Assembly: GCA_013399855.1 (NCBI GenBank)
Contig: VXAY01002913.1
Location: forward strand, 1-64,000
Source: Oxyruncus cristatus
Taxonomy: Eukaryota > Chordata > Aves > Passeriformes > Cotingidae
Direction: 5' to 3'
DNA length: 64,000 bases
The position numbers and the translations under genes are program-made. This document shows, piece by piece, positions 59,926-64,000 of the stretch. The notes under the pieces are model-generated. The model was not told where the DNA came from. It was given only the letters and a program-made list of their open reading frames with translations, and did not search any database. How positions within the stretch are numbered: position 1 is the stretch's first letter; each line of letters begins with the position of its first letter.

Positions 59926-62280
59926 ATGCTGCACTAACAGAAAGTGCTTATGTGCACATCCAACAGACATAGACATGTAAGAGGCTAGTTGCTGACTGAA
60001 ACAATTCTAGGCCTTTAAAATGGTCTGGTTTTGGACAACATACTTGCACAGTAACTTCACAAAAAAGTAATTTCTGTGCTGAAGACTTTGCAGCGTCTGT
60101 AGAGAGAAATGATTCTTGTATCATTGTTAAGAATGGAGAGATCAGTTAATTTATTTGCGGTAACAAAATAGAGTCCCCTCTGAATGCTGTACTAGTGGGG
60201 CTTAGGTTAGACTTGGGGTAACATGCTTAACAGACGTGCTTCCTCCTCCAGATGAACTGGTTTAGTTTCATGCAGTCCACGTCAGTGAAAGTAACTAACT
60301 GCTCAGTTATCAGAAGTGGGGAGATAACAGTGTCCTATCTACATGAAATCCCACCATACCACTACTGAGGAGGGGGAAAAGAGGTTATAAAATCTGTTGA
60401 AATCGTGAGCTTCTATTTGTGATTCATGAGTAGGAAGAGGGGTTTCTCCTTAATAAGTTACCAAAGGACAAATTCATACTGTTGAATTCTGTGATTTATT
60501 AGTGAAAGGTGTTGTAGAAAATTCTTATTTTGTGTAATTAAATTGCCATATTTGAATGAACATTAATGAGTGGGTGATGTTTACCCAAAAGAGAAATAGC
60601 ACTGCTATGTGGTGTACTTCTTAGACTAACAGAAGTCATGAAAGATCTGGCATGATGTCAGATAACCAGCTGAAGAAGCAGCTTATGACATAAATTTCAG
60701 TCTTACTGAGTGGTGTGCCACAAGCCTGTGACACATAACTTTGAACAGGAAAACTTGTGACAGCTGGTGCGTGCAAGTAACATAGGTGAGCTACAGAGAC
60801 CAGACCACTGGCTCATGATCCAGATGTTTTGCACTGCTGACAAGGCAGTCAGAAAGCTGATCCATGATGTCAGAGAGGAATCTTTCACTGTGGCTGTAGC
60901 CAAATTCCCAAGGCCTATAGAGGCAGCTCTGAGTTAAAGCAGGGAATATTCCACTTCAACACATTTTCATCCTTTTTTCAATGCTCCTACTAGAACTATG
61001 TAAACCATGCTTTTAGGCTAGTAACAAGGCAGTTCTAACATAGTCATAGGGGTTTTTTTGGATTTCTAGACAATTTAGGAGTGGAGGAGTAGAAATATGT
61101 CTCTGAGCCATCTTCTACAACTTCAGCTGTGTAGAACATTAATTTAGCTCAGCTGAACAAATTGCTGAATGCATACCATTCCTTACGCAAATTTAATATT
61201 GAAAGCTCAAGATATTGACCATAATATTTTGGCCCCATTGAAAAAATAAATTTTGGTTGGCGTTAATAATATAGATAGGATGAAGAAACATTTATGCTTC
61301 AGTAAAGAATAACAGCAATCATTCAAAGCAGAGTTTTGAGTTAAAAATATCTTAGCATGGATCATCCTGTGCCAGCATAGGTTTGTTTTAGAGAACAGCA
61401 TTTTAATGTTAAGAAGACTGGTATTTTTTAGAAAGGTGGTTCATCTTTGTGACATCATGGGCCAGATCATATTGTGCCATTGTGCCAATACTAAAAGAGA
61501 GTTTCCATACTAATGAGCAGGCTTACAGTGGCTCTTTTTTCCCAGCCTCAGTCTGAGAAAAGCACCAAATACTTCAAAGAAGAGAGCAAGAAATTCTGTA
61601 GGTTGTCACCTTTTAAGTGTTCTACATCCATGCCAGAAGTGAGCTTAGCAATGGCTCACGTGCCTTCCAGAGCCTCACCCTCAGCTTGATGGTGAAAGAT
61701 GAAGGCTTGTATAGGCCCACTGGTACAGGCAGAGCACAGAAATGCATAGAGGTAAAAAAGCATTGAGCTTATTCTTTTCATAAGGTTTTGCTTTGGCCTT
61801 TCTGAGTTTGCAATGAAGTTCAGTCCATTGACAGATAGGTCATGAACAGCTGAAGGGGGTGAGTGATGAAACTAGTTGCTCCTACCTCTGATTCCACAGA
61901 GAATCCTGCTACCTGCTGTCCTGTTCGCTACCTTTAATACAATATTTTGATCTAGAGTTTTGGATAAAATGGGATTGTCTTTTCCATAATTTTCTTTCTT
62001 CGGGAATAACCTCTAAATAACAGAAAGAAGAAGCACTCATTTCAAGGAAACAAAGAGGAGATTCCCCACTGATCATGCCAGAATGGAGCAATTGCTGACT
62101 ATTCACAGCCTACGTGGCTCTTTCCTGTGTTCTTGAACAGGTACTAAGTGTATCCATGGAGTTTCTTGTCACACTATGGCTTTCAGGCTCTTACATGGGA
62201 GCTGAGTCATTTCACAGTGACTATGAGAAGATGGGCATCATTTCAGCCTTAGTATTTCAGTTTTAAACTGAAATTAAACT

Positions 62281-62570
62281 TGCGGAGGTGCAGGTGCCGA
62301 TCTCTCCACTCTTGTGACCCCGTAACGGCACGAAGCTGAGTCGTGAGGTTTAGGTTGGATACCAGGAAAAAGTTTTGTACCCAGTGGATGGTTGAGCACT
62401 GGATCAAGCTCCCCAGGGAAGTGGTCACAGGGCCAAGCCTGTCTGAGTTCGAGAAGCATTTGGACAACACTCTCAGGCACATGGTGTGATTCTTGGGGTG
62501 TCCTGCACAGGAACAGGAGCTGAACTCGATGATCCCTTCTAACTCAGTACATGCTATGATTCTATGATTT
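62281..62570 (+). mobile_element. CR1 LINE 3' end in intron 1
   Basis: Sense CR1. Markers are tgcggaggtgcaggtgccga, 'aggtttaggttggatacc', 'agctccccagggaagtggtc', 'ggacaacactctcaggcaca', 'gaactcgatgatccc', and the tail tatgattctatgattt. It is 5'-truncated and ends cleanly in two tail units. Confidence 0.95.
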
Positions 62571-63844
62571 ATGAGGTATAGATTTATTTTTTAGAAGCTA
62601 GGTTTATCAGGTCTCAGTTGTGAAAATCAAAAAAATTAAAAATTTTAACTGGTATGTAAAATTTGGGGTTTTCTCCATGATCTAAATAACTATAAAAATA
62701 GTTTGACATTATTGAAATAGTCAATTGAAATTGAATACTTTAAAAACTCAATTTGAAAATCTGGATTAGAAAATCTATTTATCTTCATTTTATTGCATCA
62801 ACAATTTGGAGATTTAGAGACCAGAATTGGAAATAAGGCAGACTCACTTTAAGAAGCAGTCACTGCCAAGTTTGTTTTTCTGAAAACTCTATTAAGTGCA
62901 GAAATTAAAGATAATTTTGCTTTGTATTTTGAGCTTGAAGTGCTAGGTGATCATAAATAAAATCTCAATGTGTTTGCTTTCCAACATAATGAGAATGTTT
63001 CAGTAACATAACCTTTGCAAGGGTATTATGTTGGGAACAAAATGTTTAGTAAAAATTTTTGACAGAGACATAATAAAGGTGGTGAAGAGAATAATATTCT
63101 CCCTCACTTAAAATATCCTGCCCTGCAGCTAAGACATGCACTTGGAAGTTTGTGTGTATTGAGGACTGCATTGTACCTGGGTCTTTTTAAAAGAAGAAGT
63201 AGCACTCCCCTCTCTTGTAACAGGATGATGAAAGTAAACATATACTGGTTGGGAAACAGTAACATGTAGTGGTTTCCAAGGACTAGTATTGAAGTGTTCT
63301 CTCAGAGGCCACAATGCACACTTGGGGTCACGTGTGGCCTTGCAGTTCTCCTGTCCTCGTCCTTTTTTGGCATACAGATTACCTTTTGCAATAGGAAAGC
63401 TCAAACCCAATTTCAGAGCCTAGAATAACATGTGACCAAGCCAGGGCCTTCCAGCAACAATCCACCAATCCAAGTTTATTTCTGTCGCGGACCTTCTCAT
63501 TTAGAAAGGAAGAGAGGCGATGTTGGCATCTATTTCAGTTACATCCTTGTACTATTCACCAATCCATTGCGAAACTTGACCCCAGCTTGGGATAAAGACC
63601 AGCTGCTGATTTTCTTTTCCTCAGTCACAAACAGGGAAGTAATTACCCTTCCTGTAACACATTCTGAACTACTTCTGTTTGAGAACCATATACCTTATGA
63701 TGTGCCCTATCTTAGACGTGAGCCTATCTGAAGTACAGGATATGTACTTCTTTTTTTTTTTGACTCTGAGTTACATTAGGATATATCAGGAATAACACCG
63801 CTGAGTCCTATATAAATAGGGATCACAGTGGTATGGCAGAAACA

Positions 63845-64000
63845 CACACGTGTTGATTAGAAAGAACTGCTGTAGAACATCTCATGCAACCTCACACACA
63901 GTGTAGAACAGTCACCAGCATGCTGGCCATTGCTGTTTCTGGCCAAGTCTTGAAAATCAACAAGCACAAAGATTCCACTGCCTCTCTAGGCAATCTCTTC
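63845..64000 (-). mobile_element. CR1 LINE 3' fragment, runs off the window
   Basis: Decayed antisense CR1. Markers are 'catctcatgcaacctcacac', 'ggccaagtcttgaaaatcaa', 'gattccactgcctctctagg' and caatctcttc at the window end. The left edge is approximate. Confidence 0.75.

Larger units (their letters stand above)
56119..64000 (+). other. PRMT8: PRMT8 intron 1 (5' part)
   Basis: Runs beyond the window. No open stretch encodes the expected exon 2 (a Pro-rich V-N-S-P-P-S-Q segment), so intron 1 is at least 7.9 kb. Besides the three CR1 copies listed separately, 56650-59612, 59926-62280 and 62571-63844 contain nothing recognised. Confidence 0.85.

Noticed and set aside
60703..60903. Open frame with fairly balanced composition on the minus strand in intron 1
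   Set aside because: I looked for an exon or retrogene but recognised no family. It is short and has no splice sites I can support.
56119..64000. PRMT8 exon 2 or an alternative first exon
   Set aside because: Searched by eye for the Pro-rich V-N-S-P-P-S-Q coding sequence and for other in-phase donor sites with a plausible start; none found.

Overview
The window is vertebrate nuclear DNA, almost certainly from a bird. It holds many CR1 LINE fragments ending in the typical (ATTCTATG)n tail, avian-type endogenous-retrovirus LTRs beginning TGTCCTGG or TGTACTGG, and one short coding exon with a GT splice donor in a CpG-rich patch. Most of the sequence is AT-rich and shows no bacterial-style gene packing, operons, tRNAs or CRISPR arrays. 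The LTR families hint at a neoavian bird, but the species cannot be fixed from the sequence alone. One N (56411) shows it is draft assembly.

The one gene I can name is PRMT8, the brain membrane-bound arginine methyltransferase, on the + strand. Its first coding exon is 56044-56118, 25 codons starting M-G-M-K-H-S-S-R, followed by GTAAGG. Upstream (about 54830-56043) lies a candidate promoter and 5' leader, rich in simple sequence, with a G-quadruplex motif and an in-frame upstream ORF. Downstream, 56119 to the window end is intron 1; exon 2 was not found.

The other ~55 kb upstream is intergenic. From left to right it holds: a 1.7 kb polypyrimidine array (1296-3012); an ERVK-like LTR with primer-binding site on the minus strand (4543-4850); CR1 fragments, including one with the reverse-transcriptase FADD motif (6425-7235); a truncated LTR (17068-17442); a CR1 3' end with an open 185-codon pol C-terminus (21651-22360); a decamer satellite (23453-23524); a decayed provirus (23691-26333); two related LTRs in inverted orientation (27059-27638 and 31074-31545); a pyrimidine microsatellite split by a CR1 (29884-30495); a GC-rich degenerate minisatellite (41640-42560); a dispersed 78-bp repeat pair (48094 and 49021); a perfect hairpin (51581-51611); and more CR1 copies. 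The long open stretches elsewhere are mostly products of repeats and have no recognisable protein family.

I see no convincing undescribed biological system. The points most worth a second look are the PRMT8 start region (Met1 versus Met16, uORF, G-quadruplex), the large simple-sequence arrays, the inverted LTR pair, and an unexpectedly long antisense open frame near 13.7-14.5 kb.
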